Shown here: positions 47,340 to 58,343 of the stretch, in pieces
Position numbering within the stretch: the first letter of the stretch is position 1
How the letters are laid out: every line of letters starts with the position of its first letter
NCBI RefSeq assembly: GCF_003384935.1
Contig: NZ_QTTQ01000011.1
Location: forward strand, 124,001 to 188,000
Direction of reading: 5' to 3'
DNA: 64,000 bases
From: Lutibacter oceani
Lineage (GTDB): Bacteria > Bacteroidota > Bacteroidia > Flavobacteriales > Flavobacteriaceae
Position numbers and translations under genes: made by a program
The notes under the pieces: model-generated
Database searches by the model: none
The model's input: the letters and a program-made list of their open reading frames with translations, nothing else
Told to the model about the DNA's origin: nothing

Positions 47340-47645
47340 CTAAATTGCTTTATCAGATTTTTTAGAGAACCTAACTTTTTTCTCACCTTCTATTCTATAA
47401 CCAACTTTTGTTACATCATCTCCTTCTAGTAACATTAAATTAGAAATATGTATAGAAGCTTCCTTTTTCACAATACCTCCTTGCGGATTTTGTGCACTAG
47501 GTTTAGAATGTTTAGATATCATATTAACACCTTCAACAATCGCTCTGTTTTTATTTGGAAAAATTGTAACAACTTTCCCTTCTTCACCTTTATGATCTCC
47601 TGCCATTACTCTAACAGTATCTCCTGATTTTATCTTTAATTTCAT
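47340..47645 (-). CDS. rplX: 50S ribosomal protein L24
   Basis: A 101-residue uL24 with an N-terminal KOW motif ([20 protein letters not shown]) and [19 protein letters not shown]. An initiator of 50S assembly. Confidence 0.97.
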   Translation of the reverse strand: MKLKIKSGDTVRVMAGDHKGEEGKVVTIFPNKNRAIVEGVNMISKHSKPSAQNPQGGIVKKEASIHISNLMLLEGDDVTKVGYRIEGEKKVRFSKKSDKAI

Positions 47646-47660
47646 CTCTTAAATAATTTA

Positions 47661-48032
47661 TTAAAGCACTTCAGGTGCTAATGATACAATTTTCATAAAT
47701 TGTTTTTCACGAAGCTCTCTTGCTACAGGACCGAATACACGAGTCCCTTTCATTTCACCAGAAGTTCCATCTAACAATACACAAGCATTGTCATCAAAAC
47801 GAATGTATGATCCGTCTTTTCTTCTAATTTCTTTCTTCGTTCTAACAACTACTGCTTTAGAAACTTGACCCTTTTTAACAGATCCATTTGGTGTTGCATC
47901 TTTAATACTAACAACAATTTTATCTCCAATAGAAGCATAACGTTTTTTAGTTCCTCCTAAAACTCTGATTACTAAAACCTCTTTAGCTCCAGTATTATCT
48001 GCGACTCTTAATCTTGATTCTGTCTGTAACAT
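47661..48032 (-). CDS. rplN: 50S ribosomal protein L14
   Basis: A 123-residue uL14 ([20 protein letters not shown]; end [20 protein letters not shown]). Forms part of the subunit interface. Confidence 0.97.
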   Translation of the reverse strand: MLQTESRLRVADNTGAKEVLVIRVLGGTKKRYASIGDKIVVSIKDATPNGSVKKGQVSKAVVVRTKKEIRRKDGSYIRFDDNACVLLDGTSGEMKGTRVFGPVARELREKQFMKIVSLAPEVL

Positions 48033-48034
48033 AA

Positions 48035-48292
48035 TTATTTAGCTCTTTCTAGGATTTCTACTAATCTCCAACGTTTAGATTTACTCATTGGACGTGTTTC
48101 CATTATTCTAACAGTATCTCCAATATTGCAATCATTTTTCTCATCGTGAGCAACATATTTCTTAGTGCTTAACACGAATTTTCCGTACATAGGGTGTTTC
48201 ACTTTTTTAACTTCAGCAACAACAATAGATTTCTCCATTTTATTACTCGAAACTACACCTATTCTCTCTTTTCTAAGATTTCTTTTTTCCAT
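48035..48292 (-). CDS. rpsQ: 30S ribosomal protein S17
   Basis: An 85-residue uS17 OB-fold protein ([20 protein letters not shown]; end [20 protein letters not shown]). Two bases before rplN. Confidence 0.97.
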   Translation of the reverse strand: MEKRNLRKERIGVVSSNKMEKSIVVAEVKKVKHPMYGKFVLSTKKYVAHDEKNDCNIGDTVRIMETRPMSKSKRWRLVEILERAK

Positions 48293-48311
48293 CTTTTACT
48301 ACTGAATACAA

Positions 48312-48503
48312 TTATTGTAATTCTCTTTTAGTTAATTCCGTAGCCACACGTGCTACAGTTCTTCTAAGTGCTCTCAATTGCAATGGAGTTTCCAAAGGCG
48401 AAATTGAATGAGCCATTTTAAGATCTGTATAGTTTTTCTTTAAACTTCCAAGTTTCTCTTGTAACTCTTCTGTTGATAATTCTATAATTTCAGATTGTTT
48501 CAT
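48312..48503 (-). CDS. rpmC: 50S ribosomal protein L29
   Basis: A 63-residue helical hairpin protein uL29 (KQSEIIELSTEELQEKLGSL; LRALRRTVARVATELTKREL) near the peptide exit. Confidence 0.95.
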   Translation of the reverse strand: MKQSEIIELSTEELQEKLGSLKKNYTDLKMAHSISPLETPLQLRALRRTVARVATELTKRELQ

Positions 48504-48518
48504 TTTCTTAATCGGTTA

Positions 48519-48947
48519 TTAAGCGTTATCAAAATCTCTAGCTACCACAAACTTAGTTTTCACAGGAAGTTTTTGTGCTGCTAAACGTAAAGCTTCTTTT
48601 GCTATATGAGCAGGTACACCACCTACCTCAAACATTATTCTACCAGGTTTAACCACGGCAACAAAATATTCTGGAGCACCTTTACCTTTACCCATACGTA
48701 CTTCTAATGGTTTTTTAGTAATCGGCTTATCTGGAAATATTTTAATCCATAATTGTCCTTCCCTTTTCATATGACGAGTAGCTGCAATACGAGCTGCTTC
48801 AATTTGACGAGATGTAAGTAAGTTTTGTTCCAAAGATTTAATCCCAAACATTCCATTTGAAAGTTGGTGTCCTCTTTGAGAATTTCCGGTCATATTCCCT
48901 TTTGCCTTCTGTACTTTACGATATTTAACTCTCTTTGGCTGTAACAT
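48519..48947 (-). CDS. rplP: 50S ribosomal protein L16
   Basis: A 142-residue uL16 ([40 protein letters not shown]). Organises the A-site tRNA region of the 50S. Normal length. Confidence 0.97.
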   Translation of the reverse strand: MLQPKRVKYRKVQKAKGNMTGNSQRGHQLSNGMFGIKSLEQNLLTSRQIEAARIAATRHMKREGQLWIKIFPDKPITKKPLEVRMGKGKGAPEYFVAVVKPGRIMFEVGGVPAHIAKEALRLAAQKLPVKTKFVVARDFDNA

Positions 48948-48970
48948 TGTACCTTCTAAATTTTAAAAAT

Positions 48971-49693
48971 TTATTTTCTTCTACGAGTTTGTGGTCTTTT
49001 TGAATTTCCTCTCTCACCTTTTCCTTGTTGTTTTTTTGACAAACCAACTAATGGAGACAATTCTCTTTTTCCATAAACCTCGCCTTTCATAATCCATACT
49101 TTTACACCTAAACGGCCATAAGTAGTATGGGCTTCAACAAGCGCATAATCAATATCGGCTCTAAAGGTAGAAAGAGGGATCCTTCCATCTTTATAGTGTT
49201 CAGAACGTGCCATTTCAGCACCATTTAAACGACCTGAAATTTGAACTTTAATTCCTTCAGCATTCATACGCATTGTAGCTGCAATCGCCATTTTTATAGC
49301 TCTACGATATGAGATTCTATTCTCAATTTGACGTGCTATACTAGCAGCAACTAAACGTGCATCTAACTCCGGACGTTTAATTTCAAAAATGTTTATCTGA
49401 ACTTCTTTACCAGTAATTTTTTTAAGTTCTTCTTTTAACTTGTCTACCTCTTGTCCACCTTTCCCAATAATAATACCAGGTCTAGCAGTAGTGATAGTAA
49501 CGGTTACAAGTTTAAGTGTACGCTCAATAATTACAGTTGAAACACTTGCTTTTGATAATCGGGCATGTACATACCTTCTTATTTTATCATCTTCAGCTAA
49601 TTTATCACCGTAGTTTCTTCCTCCATACCAGTTAGAATCCCATCCTCTGATAATTCCTAAACGATTTCCTATTGGATTTGTTTTTTGTCCCAT
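48971..49693 (-). CDS. rpsC: 30S ribosomal protein S3
   Basis: A 240-residue uS3 with N-terminal [19 protein letters not shown], the type II KH domain around [20 protein letters not shown], and the C-terminal domain with [20 protein letters not shown]. It ends in a basic tail ([15 protein letters not shown]). Part of the mRNA entry helicase. Confidence 0.97.
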   Translation of the reverse strand: MGQKTNPIGNRLGIIRGWDSNWYGGRNYGDKLAEDDKIRRYVHARLSKASVSTVIIERTLKLVTVTITTARPGIIIGKGGQEVDKLKEELKKITGKEVQINIFEIKRPELDARLVAASIARQIENRISYRRAIKMAIAATMRMNAEGIKVQISGRLNGAEMARSEHYKDGRIPLSTFRADIDYALVEAHTTYGRLGVKVWIMKGEVYGKRELSPLVGLSKKQQGKGERGNSKRPQTRRRK

Positions 49694-49705
49694 TTCTACT
49701 TATGA

Positions 49706-50110
49706 TTAATTGCTAACATTTTTACTTCCTAAGACTAAAGTTACATGATTAGAACGTTTTCTAATACGATGCGCACGACCTTGTGGTGCTGGTCTTAATC
49801 TTTTTAACATTCCTGCGCTGTCTACAAAAATTTCTTTTACAAATAGACCTGCATCTTCAATATTTGAATCTTCATTTTTAGATTGCCAGTTTGCAATTGC
49901 ACTTAACAATAATTTTTCAAGATTAATTGAAGCTTCTTTAGAATTAAATTTTAAGATTTGAAGTGCTTTTTCAACCTCAACTCCTCTAACTAAATCTGCA
50001 ACCAAACGCATTTTTCTTGGTGATGTAGGACAACCAGTAAGCTTAGCAAAAGCTAATTGCTTCTTCTCCTCTTTTATCTGCTGTGCTCTTATTTTTTTTC
50101 GAACTCCCAT
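49706..50110 (-). CDS. rplV: 50S ribosomal protein L22
   Basis: A 134-residue uL22 ([40 protein letters not shown]), whose loop lines the peptide exit tunnel. The N-terminal 24 residues ([17 protein letters not shown]) extend the core, as often in Bacteroidota. Confidence 0.96.
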   Translation of the reverse strand: MGVRKKIRAQQIKEEKKQLAFAKLTGCPTSPRKMRLVADLVRGVEVEKALQILKFNSKEASINLEKLLLSAIANWQSKNEDSNIEDAGLFVKEIFVDSAGMLKRLRPAPQGRAHRIRKRSNHVTLVLGSKNVSN

Positions 50111-50120
50111 GATTACCTAC

Positions 50121-50399
50121 TTATTTTTTTCCTTTATTTTTTGCACCTGCATGTCCTCTATAAGAACGTGTTGGTGAAAATTCTCCTAACTTATGACCTA
50201 CCATATTCTCAGTTACATAAACTGGAACAAACTGACGTCCGTTATGAACAGCAATTGTTTGCCCAACAAAATCTGGAGTAATCATACTTGCTCTAGACCA
50301 AGTTTTAATTACTGCTTTATTTCCTGATTCAATTTTATCTTGTACTTTCTTCTCAAGTTTATGAAAAACGTAAGGTCCTTTTTTTAATGAACGTGCCAT
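50121..50399 (-). CDS. rpsS: 30S ribosomal protein S19
   Basis: A 92-residue uS19 ([40 protein letters not shown]). Head protein of the 30S, near S13. Confidence 0.97.
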   Translation of the reverse strand: MARSLKKGPYVFHKLEKKVQDKIESGNKAVIKTWSRASMITPDFVGQTIAVHNGRQFVPVYVTENMVGHKLGEFSPTRSYRGHAGAKNKGKK

Positions 50400-50406
50400 A
50401 TATCAA

Positions 50407-51231
50407 TTATTTTTTTCTACGTTCTATAATATATTTATTACTCGCCTTAGTCTTAGATCTAGTTTTGAAACCTTTAGCAGGTATACCATTTTTAGATCTT
50501 GGATGTCCTCCAGAAGACTTACCTTCACCACCACCCATTGGGTGATCTACAGGATTCATTACAACTGGTCTAACTCTTGGTCTTCTTCCTAACCAACGCG
50601 TTCTACCCGCTTTTCCTGAAACCAATAATTGGTGATCAGAGTTAGAAACAACTCCAATTGTAGCCATACAAGTAACAAGAATCATTCTTGTTTCACCTGA
50701 TGGTAATTTAACAGTTGCATACTTCCCTTCTCTTGCCATTAATTGAGCAAACGAACCAGCACTACGAGCCAATACAGCTCCTTGTCCTGGATGTAATTCA
50801 ATACAAGAAATAGTAGTTCCTAAAGGTATTTCACTTAACAACATAGTATTTCCAACATCAGGAGTAGCTCCTTGACCAGAAATAATAGTTTGACCAACTT
50901 TTAAACCATTTTGAGCAATTACATAACGTTTTTCACCATCTTTATATGATACCAACGCAATAAATGCTGTACGATTTGGATCGTATTCTATAGTTTTTAT
51001 TGTAGCAGGAACACCGTTTTTATCTCTTTTAAAATCGATAATACGGTATTTTTGTTTATGACCTCCACCTAAATGGCGCATAGTCATTTTCCCTCCATTG
51101 TTTCGACCTCCAGATCTTTTTTTCGGAGCTAATAAACTTTTCTCCGGCTTATCAGTAGTAATGGTGTCGAACCCATTTACCACTCTAAAACGCTGACCTG
51201 GTGTTATTGGTTTTAATTTTCTAACTGACAT
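50407..51231 (-). CDS. rplB: 50S ribosomal protein L2
   Basis: A 274-residue uL2 ([59 protein letters not shown]). The last segment holds the conserved His next to the peptidyl-transferase centre. Confidence 0.97.
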   Translation of the reverse strand: MSVRKLKPITPGQRFRVVNGFDTITTDKPEKSLLAPKKRSGGRNNGGKMTMRHLGGGHKQKYRIIDFKRDKNGVPATIKTIEYDPNRTAFIALVSYKDGEKRYVIAQNGLKVGQTIISGQGATPDVGNTMLLSEIPLGTTISCIELHPGQGAVLARSAGSFAQLMAREGKYATVKLPSGETRMILVTCMATIGVVSNSDHQLLVSGKAGRTRWLGRRPRVRPVVMNPVDHPMGGGEGKSSGGHPRSKNGIPAKGFKTRSKTKASNKYIIERRKK

Positions 51232-51242
51232 TTTTATCTTTC

Positions 51243-51533
51243 TTAGATATTGCTATAAAAATCAATACTTTCTCCTTCAGCTAACTGAACTATTGCTTTT
51301 TTATAAGCTCCTTTCATTGCTTGTACAATTCCACTTTTAGTGTATTTTGTATTACGCTGAACTGGGTAATTCATAGTTTTAACACTTTCAATTGCAACAC
51401 CGTAAGCTTGTTCTACAGCATTTTTAATTTCAAGTTTGTTAGCTCTTTTATTAACAACAAATGCATAACGATTAAATAATTCGCTATCATTTGTGGCTTT
51501 TTCCGTGATAATAGGTTTAATTAAAATATTCAT
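51243..51533 (-). CDS. rplW: 50S ribosomal protein L23
   Basis: A 96-residue uL23 ([40 protein letters not shown]). Docking site for SRP and trigger factor at the tunnel exit. Confidence 0.97.
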   Translation of the reverse strand: MNILIKPIITEKATNDSELFNRYAFVVNKRANKLEIKNAVEQAYGVAIESVKTMNYPVQRNTKYTKSGIVQAMKGAYKKAIVQLAEGESIDFYSNI

Positions 51534-51542
51534 ATCTGTTAC

Positions 51543-52172
51543 CTATTTACTTAAATTAGATTCAATTCCTTCTAAAGACCCTTCTGAAAGAATTACTTTA
51601 TTTGCATTTAACAATTCGTAAGTACTTAACCCTGTGTTAATTACAGTTTTAACTCTTTTTAAATTACGCGATGACAAATATACATTATTATTTGACTCTG
51701 CCAACACAAATAACGATTTTTTGTTTTCTATACCAAAAGCATCTAAAACAGATGTAAAGTTTTTCGTTCTTGGAGTTTCAAAATTAAAGTCTTCTACAAC
51801 AATAATATTGTTCTCTTTTGCTTGTATACTAAGCGCAGATTTACGAGCCAATCTCTTTAAATTTTTATTTAATTTAAAGGAATGATCTTGTGGTCTTGGT
51901 CCAAAAATACGTCCACCACCTCTAAATACAGGAGATTTAATACTACCTGCACGAGCTGTACCTGTACCTTTCTGTTTTTTAATTTTTCTAGTACTACCAG
52001 AAATTTCAGCACGCTCTTTAGCCTTGCTAGTTCCTTGTCTTTTATTAGCCAAAAATTGCTTTACATCTAAATATACAGCGTGATCGTTTGGCTCAATTCC
52101 AAATACAGCATCAGAAAGTTCAACTTTTCTTCCTGTATCTTTTCCTTGTATGTCTAAAACTGATACTTTCAT
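51543..52172 (-). CDS. rplD: 50S ribosomal protein L4
   Basis: A 209-residue uL4. The extended loop KKQKGTGTARAGSIKSPVFR and GPRPQDHSFKLNKNLKRLAR are typical. L4 is the S10-operon repressor in E. coli. Its ATG overlaps the rplC stop by one base. Confidence 0.97.
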   Translation of the reverse strand: MKVSVLDIQGKDTGRKVELSDAVFGIEPNDHAVYLDVKQFLANKRQGTSKAKERAEISGSTRKIKKQKGTGTARAGSIKSPVFRGGGRIFGPRPQDHSFKLNKNLKRLARKSALSIQAKENNIIVVEDFNFETPRTKNFTSVLDAFGIENKKSLFVLAESNNNVYLSSRNLKRVKTVINTGLSTYELLNANKVILSEGSLEGIESNLSK

Positions 52173-52789
52173 TATTTCTGAATGATTACATAAGCGTTTT
52201 TATGACCAGGAACTGCTCCTTTAACCACAAGTAAGTTCTTTTCTGGAACTACTTTTAAAACTCTTAAATTTTGAACTGTTACTTTATTTCCTCCCATTCT
52301 ACCTGCCATACGCATTCCTTTGAAAACTCTTGCAGGATACGATGCAGCACCAATTGAACCTGGAGCTCTTAAACGGTTATGCTGACCGTGAGTAGCTTGA
52401 CCTACACCGGCAAAACCGTGACGTTTTACAACCCCTTGAAACCCTTTACCTTTTGAAGTTGCTGAAACATCAACAAATTCTCCTTCAGTAAAAAGATCAA
52501 CTGTTATTTGATCACCTAAATTGTGTTCCTCATCAAAACCTTGAAATTCGATAACTTTTTTCTTGGCAACGGTTCCAGCTTTCTTAAAGTGACCATCTAA
52601 AGCTTTATTAGAGCTTTTTGCCTTCTTGTCATCGAAACCTAGTTGAAGAGCTTTGTAACCATCAACTTCTTCGGTTCTGACTTGGGTAACTACGCATGGA
52701 CCTGCTTCGATTACTGTACAAGGAATATTTTTCCCATTTTCATCGAATAAGCTGGTCATTCCGATTTTTCTTCCTATTAACCCAGACAT
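52172..52789 (-). CDS. rplC: 50S ribosomal protein L3
   Basis: A 205-residue uL3 ([59 protein letters not shown]). A 147-nt spacer with hairpins separates it from rpsJ, unlike the short gaps elsewhere in the block. Confidence 0.97.
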   Translation of the reverse strand: MSGLIGRKIGMTSLFDENGKNIPCTVIEAGPCVVTQVRTEEVDGYKALQLGFDDKKAKSSNKALDGHFKKAGTVAKKKVIEFQGFDEEHNLGDQITVDLFTEGEFVDVSATSKGKGFQGVVKRHGFAGVGQATHGQHNRLRAPGSIGAASYPARVFKGMRMAGRMGGNKVTVQNLRVLKVVPEKNLLVVKGAVPGHKNAYVIIQK

Positions 52790-52832
52790 ATTATTAATTA
52801 TTAATTATTATTCTATTTTTATTTAACTAAAA

Positions 52833-52857
52833 CAGGGTTGAAAATAATTCAACCCTG
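52833..52857 (-). terminator. Hairpin in the rpsJ-rplC spacer (terminator or attenuator)
   Basis: A perfect 10-bp stem CAGGGTTGAA/TTCAACCCTG with a 5-nt loop, followed on the minus strand by TTTTAGTT. A second stem, TTGAAAG-TTTT-CTTTCAA, lies at 52907-52924. Together they may control entry of transcription into rplC-rplD. Confidence 0.5.
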
Positions 52858-52936
52858 AATTTATTTTCTTTCCGTTTTTCCTTCGTCAATCGCTCCGGAC
52901 ATGTTATTGAAAGTTTTCTTTCAATATTTAAAGTAC

Positions 52937-53242
52937 TTATACTTTAATTTCTACTTCTACTCCACTTGGTAATTCCAACTTCATTAAAGCATCAATAGTC
53001 TTTGAAGAAGAACTATATATGTCTAATAATCTTTTGTAAGAACTTAATTGGAATTGCTCTCTGGATTTTTTGTTTACGTGCGGTGAACGCAATACAGTAA
53101 AAATCTTTTTATGAGTTGGCAATGGAATTGGTCCGTTTACAACAGCTCCGGTGTTTTTTACCGTTTTAACGATTTTTTCAGCAGATTTATCTACTAAATT
53201 GTAATCGTACGATTTTAATTTTATTCTAATTTTTTGACTCAT
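52937..53242 (-). CDS. rpsJ: 30S ribosomal protein S10
   Basis: A 101-residue uS10 ([40 protein letters not shown]). It also serves NusB-linked antitermination in bacteria. Here it is 17 bp after fusA, with no tuf gene between, the usual Bacteroidota order. Confidence 0.97.
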   Translation of the reverse strand: MSQKIRIKLKSYDYNLVDKSAEKIVKTVKNTGAVVNGPIPLPTHKKIFTVLRSPHVNKKSREQFQLSSYKRLLDIYSSSSKTIDALMKLELPSGVEVEIKV

Positions 53243-53259
53243 CGTGTATAATTTAGAGA

Positions 53260-55377
53260 TTAACCTTTTGCTTTTTCTATGATTTCTTCAGAAATATTAG
53301 AAGGACATTGTTCATAATGTGAAAATTCCATTGAAGATGATGCCCTACCTGAAGATAATGTTCTTAAAGTAGTTACATACCCAAACATTTCTGATAATGG
53401 AACATTTGCTTTTACAACTTTTGCGCCAGCTCTATCATCCATTGCATTCACTTGCCCTCTTCTCCTATTTAAATCACCAACAATGTCACCCATATTTTCT
53501 TCTGGAGTAACAACGTCAATTTTCATTATTGGCTCAAGAATAACAGCTTTTGCAGCTTTTGCAGCGGCTTTATACCCCATTTTTGCAGCTAACTCAAATG
53601 ATAATTGATCTGAATCCACAGCATGGAAAGAACCATCATATAAAGTAACCTTTAAGCTATCCATTTCATATCCTGCTAAAGGTCCATTTTTCATAGCTTC
53701 TTTAAATCCTTTTTCTACAGAAGGAATGAATTCCTTAGGAACATTCCCACCTTTAATTTCATTTACAAAAACTAAACCGGTTTCGCCTTCTGCTGCAGGT
53801 TCTAAAATAAATTTAATATCAGCAAATTTACCACGTCCACCTGATTGTTTTTTATAAACTTCACGGTGATCAGCTTTCATTGTTACCGCTTCTTTATATT
53901 CTACCTGTGGTTGACCTTCGTTTACTTCAACTTTAAACTCTCGCTTTAAACGATCAACAATAATCTCTAAGTGTAACTCACCCATTCCTGAGATAATTGT
54001 TTGACCAGATGCTTCATCCGTTTTAACAGTAAATGTTGGATCTTCTTCAGCAAGCTTACTTAAAGCCATACCTAACTTATCAACATCAGCTTTCGTTTTA
54101 GGCTCAACAGCAATACCAATTACAGGATCTGGAAAATCCATAGATTCTAAAACTATTGGATGTTTCTCATCACACATTGTATCACCAGTTTTGATGTCTT
54201 TAAACCCAACACCAGCACCAATATCACCAGCCTCGATATAATCAATTGCATTTTGCTTACTTGCGTGCATTTGATAAATACGTGAAATACGTTCTTTTTT
54301 ACCAGAACGGCTATTTAATATATAAGAACCAGCATCTAAACGACCAGAGTATGCTCTAAAAAAAGCTAAACGACCAACATAAGGGTCTGTAGCAATTTTA
54401 AACGCTAAGGCTGCAAAAGGTTCCTTTACATTTGGCTTACGAATTTCTTCTTTTTCAGTATTTGGGTTTATTCCTATAACTCCCTCCTTATCAGTTGGTG
54501 AAGGCAAATATCTACAAACTGCATCCAATAAAAATTGAACTCCTTTATTTTTAAAAGCAGAACCACATACCATTGGAATAATAGACATATCCATTACCGC
54601 AGCACGCAATGCAGCGTGAATCTCATCTTCAGTAATAGAATCTTCATCTTCCATGTATTTTTCTAAAAGAGCTTCATCATAAGCAGCAACTTCTTCAATC
54701 AGTTTACCTCTTAATTCGTGAGCCTCTTCCTGTAATTCTTCTGGAATATCAACAACATCAAATGTAGCTCCCATTGTATGATCGTGAAAAATAATTGCAC
54801 GATTTTTAACCAAATCTACAATACCTTTAAATTCATCTTCATCTCCAATATTAATAACAATAGGTACTGCATTAGAACCTAACATTTCTTTAACTTGTTG
54901 ACAAACATTTAAAAAGTTTGCTCCTTGGCGATCCATTTTATTAACGAAACCAATTCTAGGAACTTTGTAGTTATCTGCTAATCTCCAGTTAGTTTCCGAT
55001 TGTGGTTCAACACCATCTACTGCACTAAATAAGAAAACCAACCCATCCAAAACACGTAAGGAACGATTTACTTCAACAGTAAAATCAACGTGACCCGGAG
55101 TATCAATTATATTAAAGTGATATCCTTTTGCATCACTTGTTGGTTGTCCATTTTCAGTTGGAAATTGCCATTCACAAGTAGTTGCAGCAGAAGTAATTGT
55201 AATACCTCTTTCCTGCTCTTGCTCCATCCAGTCCATAGTTGCTGCACCATCATGTACTTCACCTATTTTATGTGAAACTCCCGTATAATAAAGAATACGC
55301 TCTGTACATGTAGTTTTACCAGCATCAATATGCGCTGCAATTCCAATATTTCTTGTATATTTTAAATCTCTTGCCAT
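53260..55377 (-). CDS. fusA: Elongation factor G
   Basis: A 705-residue translocase GTPase. G1 is [17 protein letters not shown], switch II is [15 protein letters not shown], and G4 is [12 protein letters not shown]. Domain IV includes [17 protein letters not shown], and the C-terminus includes [18 protein letters not shown]. It catalyses movement of tRNA and mRNA after peptide-bond formation. It is the third gene of the str operon, 10 bp after rpsG. Confidence 0.97.
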   Translation of the reverse strand: MARDLKYTRNIGIAAHIDAGKTTCTERILYYTGVSHKIGEVHDGAATMDWMEQEQERGITITSAATTCEWQFPTENGQPTSDAKGYHFNIIDTPGHVDFTVEVNRSLRVLDGLVFLFSAVDGVEPQSETNWRLADNYKVPRIGFVNKMDRQGANFLNVCQQVKEMLGSNAVPIVINIGDEDEFKGIVDLVKNRAIIFHDHTMGATFDVVDIPEELQEEAHELRGKLIEEVAAYDEALLEKYMEDEDSITEDEIHAALRAAVMDMSIIPMVCGSAFKNKGVQFLLDAVCRYLPSPTDKEGVIGINPNTEKEEIRKPNVKEPFAALAFKIATDPYVGRLAFFRAYSGRLDAGSYILNSRSGKKERISRIYQMHASKQNAIDYIEAGDIGAGVGFKDIKTGDTMCDEKHPIVLESMDFPDPVIGIAVEPKTKADVDKLGMALSKLAEEDPTFTVKTDEASGQTIISGMGELHLEIIVDRLKREFKVEVNEGQPQVEYKEAVTMKADHREVYKKQSGGRGKFADIKFILEPAAEGETGLVFVNEIKGGNVPKEFIPSVEKGFKEAMKNGPLAGYEMDSLKVTLYDGSFHAVDSDQLSFELAAKMGYKAAAKAAKAVILEPIMKIDVVTPEENMGDIVGDLNRRRGQVNAMDDRAGAKVVKANVPLSEMFGYVTTLRTLSSGRASSSMEFSHYEQCPSNISEEIIEKAKG

Positions 55378-55387
55378 CTTCTATTTA

Positions 55388-55864
55388 TTAAAATCTAAGG
55401 TGAGAGAATGCTTTGTTAGCATCAGCCATTTTGTGAACATCAACTCTTTTCTTAACTGCAGCACCTTCTTCTTTTGCAGCAGCTAAAACTTCAGCAGCTA
55501 AACGCTGAGCCATTGATTTTTCATTACGTTTTCTTGAATAAGAAATCAACCATTTAATAGCCATAGACACTTTACGGTCTGGTCTAATTTGCATTGGAAT
55601 TTGAAAAGTAGCTCCACCAACACGACGGCTACGAACTTCTACTTGAGGCATTACATTACTTAATGCATCTTTCCAAATCTCTAATGATGATTTTTCTTCA
55701 TCTTGTTTCTTTTGTTCTACGATATCTAAAGCATCGTAAAAAACTTTAAAAGCTACAGATTTTTTACCATCCCACATTAAGTTATTCACAAAACGTGTTA
55801 CTAACTGATCGTTAAACTTTGGATCTGGTAAAAGAACTCTTTTTTTCGCCTTTCTTTTTCTCAT
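55388..55864 (-). CDS. rpsG: 30S ribosomal protein S7
   Basis: A 158-residue uS7 ([50 protein letters not shown] end). It starts assembly of the 30S head and is the str operon repressor in E. coli. Confidence 0.97.
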   Translation of the reverse strand: MRKRKAKKRVLLPDPKFNDQLVTRFVNNLMWDGKKSVAFKVFYDALDIVEQKKQDEEKSSLEIWKDALSNVMPQVEVRSRRVGGATFQIPMQIRPDRKVSMAIKWLISYSRKRNEKSMAQRLAAEVLAAAKEEGAAVKKRVDVHKMADANKAFSHLRF

Positions 55865-55887
55865 GTCTTTACATTAAAGTTTTTAAA

Positions 55888-56262
55888 TTACTTTTTAGGT
55901 GCTTTTGTACCATATTTAGAGCGACGTTGTGTTCTTCCGTCAACACCTGCAGTATCTAATGCTCCACGCACTATATGATACCTAACTCCTGGTAAATCTT
56001 TAACCCTTCCACCTCTAACTAATACTATCGAGTGCTCTTGTAAATTATGTCCTTCTCCTGGAATGTAAGCATTTACTTCATTACCATTTGTTAACCTAAC
56101 CCTTGCTACTTTACGCATAGCTGAATTCGGTTTTTTTGGTGTTGTAGTGTAAACACGTGTACATACCCCTCTACGTTGAGGACATGAATTTAAAGCAGCC
56201 GATTTACTCTTCTTAGTTATTTTGGTTCTTCCTTTTCGTACTAATTGCGAAATTGTTGGCAT
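55888..56262 (-). CDS. rpsL: 30S ribosomal protein S12
   Basis: A 124-residue uS12 ([57 protein letters not shown]). The lysines in KKPNSA and VKDLPG, whose change gives streptomycin resistance, are wild type. First gene of the block, with a well-formed promoter upstream. Confidence 0.97.
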   Translation of the reverse strand: MPTISQLVRKGRTKITKKSKSAALNSCPQRRGVCTRVYTTTPKKPNSAMRKVARVRLTNGNEVNAYIPGEGHNLQEHSIVLVRGGRVKDLPGVRYHIVRGALDTAGVDGRTQRRSKYGTKAPKK

Positions 56263-56292
56263 ACTAAAATATTATTATTTATTATTTTTATT

Positions 56293-56348
56293 CTCTTAGC
56301 TTATTTCTAAGAGTGCGCAAATGTACAAATAATTTCTTGTTAATCAAA
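56293..56348 (-). promoter_or_regulatory. Promoter and leader hairpin of the str operon
   Basis: On the minus strand TTTG (56348-56345) and TACATTTG (56325-56318) are separated by 19 bp, an exact match to the Bacteroidota -33/-7 pair. A hairpin CTCTTAG/CTAAGAG (56293-56313, 7-nt loop) would form at the start of the transcript about 30 nt before the rpsL ATG. Confidence 0.75.
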
Positions 56349-56394
56349 TATGTGTATATTTTATTTTTACTATTTGTTTTTACAGATATTTATA

Positions 56395-58101
56395 ATGTAT
56401 ATTCACACTATAATTTTGAATGATTTGAAACCTAGTTTAAAGTTTACGTTATTACTACTTTCTTTTGTTTTATCTTGTATAAATAGCTATTCTCAAAACT
56501 TTGAGTTAAAAATTTATTCTAAAGACAGTATTAACAAATCTGTTATAGATACTATTGCTTACAAAACCTTGCATTTAAATAAAAAAAGTGTTTATAATGA
56601 AATAGACTCTGTATCAAATATTCTTTCTTTAAAAGGGTTTATAAATAATAGTTTCATTTTAGAAGAAAAAGATTCTTTAATTTTTTGTTCATTTAATTTA
56701 AACAGAAGAATAGATATTATTAGATTGTATTTTAATGATATTAACTTAGAAGAAAGCTTTCTTAAAACAATTTCAAAAAACATTCAAAAAAATTATTTTG
56801 AAATCCCAACTTCAAAAATTCAACTAACATTAAAACTTATTTCGTCCTATATAGAAAGTAAAGGTTATTCTTTCGTAAAAGTGTCCTTAAACAAATTATC
56901 ACTTTCAAATAATATTATTACAGCCAAGCTTAATATAGATTTATCAAATAGAAGAACTGTTGATAAAGTAATAATAAAAGGTTATACCGATTTCCCTAAA
57001 AAATACCTAACAAGATATTTAGGCTTAAAAGAAAATACCATTTTTAAAACTAACCTATTAAAAGAAACTCAGGAAAATTTAAACACCATACCATTTATTA
57101 CTCAAATAAAAAATCCGGAAGTCTTATTTACAAAAGACTCTACAACATTGTATTTATATTTGAAAAAGAAATCAATAAGTCAATTTGATGGTGTTATTGG
57201 TTTTTCAAATTCAAAAAATGATAATACATTAAAAGTTAATGGGTATATAAATTTATTTTTAAATAATATTTTTAACACTGGAGAAAGCATCCGCTTAAAT
57301 TGGATAAACAATGGTAACGAAAAAACAACCTTAAATTTAAATGTTATTACACCATATATATATAGGAGTAAAATTAGCACAAGTGGTAGCTTTAATATTT
57401 ACAAGCAGGATTCTTCTTATATTAATACAACAACTGAACTAAAAATAAAGTTCAATATGGATAGAAATCAATCTATCGGTAGTATATTTAATATTGAAAA
57501 TTCAAATATTTCATCAACTTTAAACATCAATAATTTTCAATCATTTAAAAAAACTCTTTTTGGTCTTTCATATAATTACAGGCCTTTAATTTTAGAAGAC
57601 AAAAATCATTTTTCTTTAGAAGTAGAATACTTAACTGGAAAAAAAAATACTAACCATCTAAAAAACAATAATAATAAAGCATATTTTTTTGTTCAATATT
57701 TATTCCATTTAAACCCTAAGAATAAAATTTTATTTAAAAGTACAGCCGAATTAATTAATACATCTGAAATTTCAGAAAATGAATTGTACAGAATAGGTGG
57801 CATAAATTCAATAAGAGGTTTTGAAGATCAAAGCATACTTGCTTCAAAATATACGGTAACTAACATTGAATATCAATTTCATACAAACGAAACAAATTAT
57901 TTATACACAATTACTGACTTTGCTTATACCAATAACAACTATATAAAATCTTCAAATAATTTAATCGGTATAGGTTTAGGATATAATTTTAAAAATCAAA
58001 ATACTAATATCAACATTAGTTACGCTTTAGGCAAAACAAAGATGGAAGTATTTAAATTTAATAATGCTAAACTTCATATAAAAGTTTCATATTATTTTTA
58101 A
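56395..58101 (+). CDS. Omp85-family outer membrane protein (BamA/TamA-like)
   Basis: A 568-residue protein from the ATG at 56395; an earlier ATG adds 15 hydrophobic residues ahead of a signal peptide and is less likely. The signal peptide ends near LSCINSYSQ. The N-terminal third has POTRA-like segments (NRRTVDKVIIKGYTDFPKKY, then LTRYLGLKENTIFKTN). The C-terminal 300 residues alternate as a beta barrel with the Omp85 loop signature in YRIGGINSIRGFEDQSI and end in an aromatic residue (KVSYYF). The barrel is shorter and the sequence more divergent than true BamA, so it may export or insert a special substrate. It stands alone, divergent from rpsL. Confidence 0.8.
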   Translation: MYIHTIILNDLKPSLKFTLLLLSFVLSCINSYSQNFELKIYSKDSINKSVIDTIAYKTLHLNKKSVYNEIDSVSNILSLKGFINNSFILEEKDSLIFCSFNLNRRIDIIRLYFNDINLEESFLKTISKNIQKNYFEIPTSKIQLTLKLISSYIESKGYSFVKVSLNKLSLSNNIITAKLNIDLSNRRTVDKVIIKGYTDFPKKYLTRYLGLKENTIFKTNLLKETQENLNTIPFITQIKNPEVLFTKDSTTLYLYLKKKSISQFDGVIGFSNSKNDNTLKVNGYINLFLNNIFNTGESIRLNWINNGNEKTTLNLNVITPYIYRSKISTSGSFNIYKQDSSYINTTTELKIKFNMDRNQSIGSIFNIENSNISSTLNINNFQSFKKTLFGLSYNYRPLILEDKNHFSLEVEYLTGKKNTNHLKNNNNKAYFFVQYLFHLNPKNKILFKSTAELINTSEISENELYRIGGINSIRGFEDQSILASKYTVTNIEYQFHTNETNYLYTITDFAYTNNNYIKSSNNLIGIGLGYNFKNQNTNINISYALGKTKMEVFKFNNAKLHIKVSYYF

Positions 58102-58285
58102 GAAAAGTTAAAGCATAAATATTATAATTTATAAACAACAACTAATATTAAAGTTATATATTAAAATATTGAATATTTTTTTATCTTTATATTTACTATA
58201 CACAACCTTTCCTTTTGTATATAAGTCCTATTTTAACACATTATTAGAGCTTTTTAACATATTTTAAGATTTTAACACGAAAAAG

Positions 58286-58317
58286 TTTGGAATATTAACA
58301 AATTATTAAGATTTTTG
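58286..58317 (+). promoter_or_regulatory. susC promoter
   Basis: TTTG (58286-58289) and GATTTTTG (58310-58317) with 20 bp between; the -7 has one mismatch to TAnnTTTG. It lies 27 bp before the susC ATG. The 242-bp gap behind the Omp85 gene is otherwise AT-rich and empty. Confidence 0.55.
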
Positions 58318-58343
58318 GAACAATTAATTCAAATAATTATATA

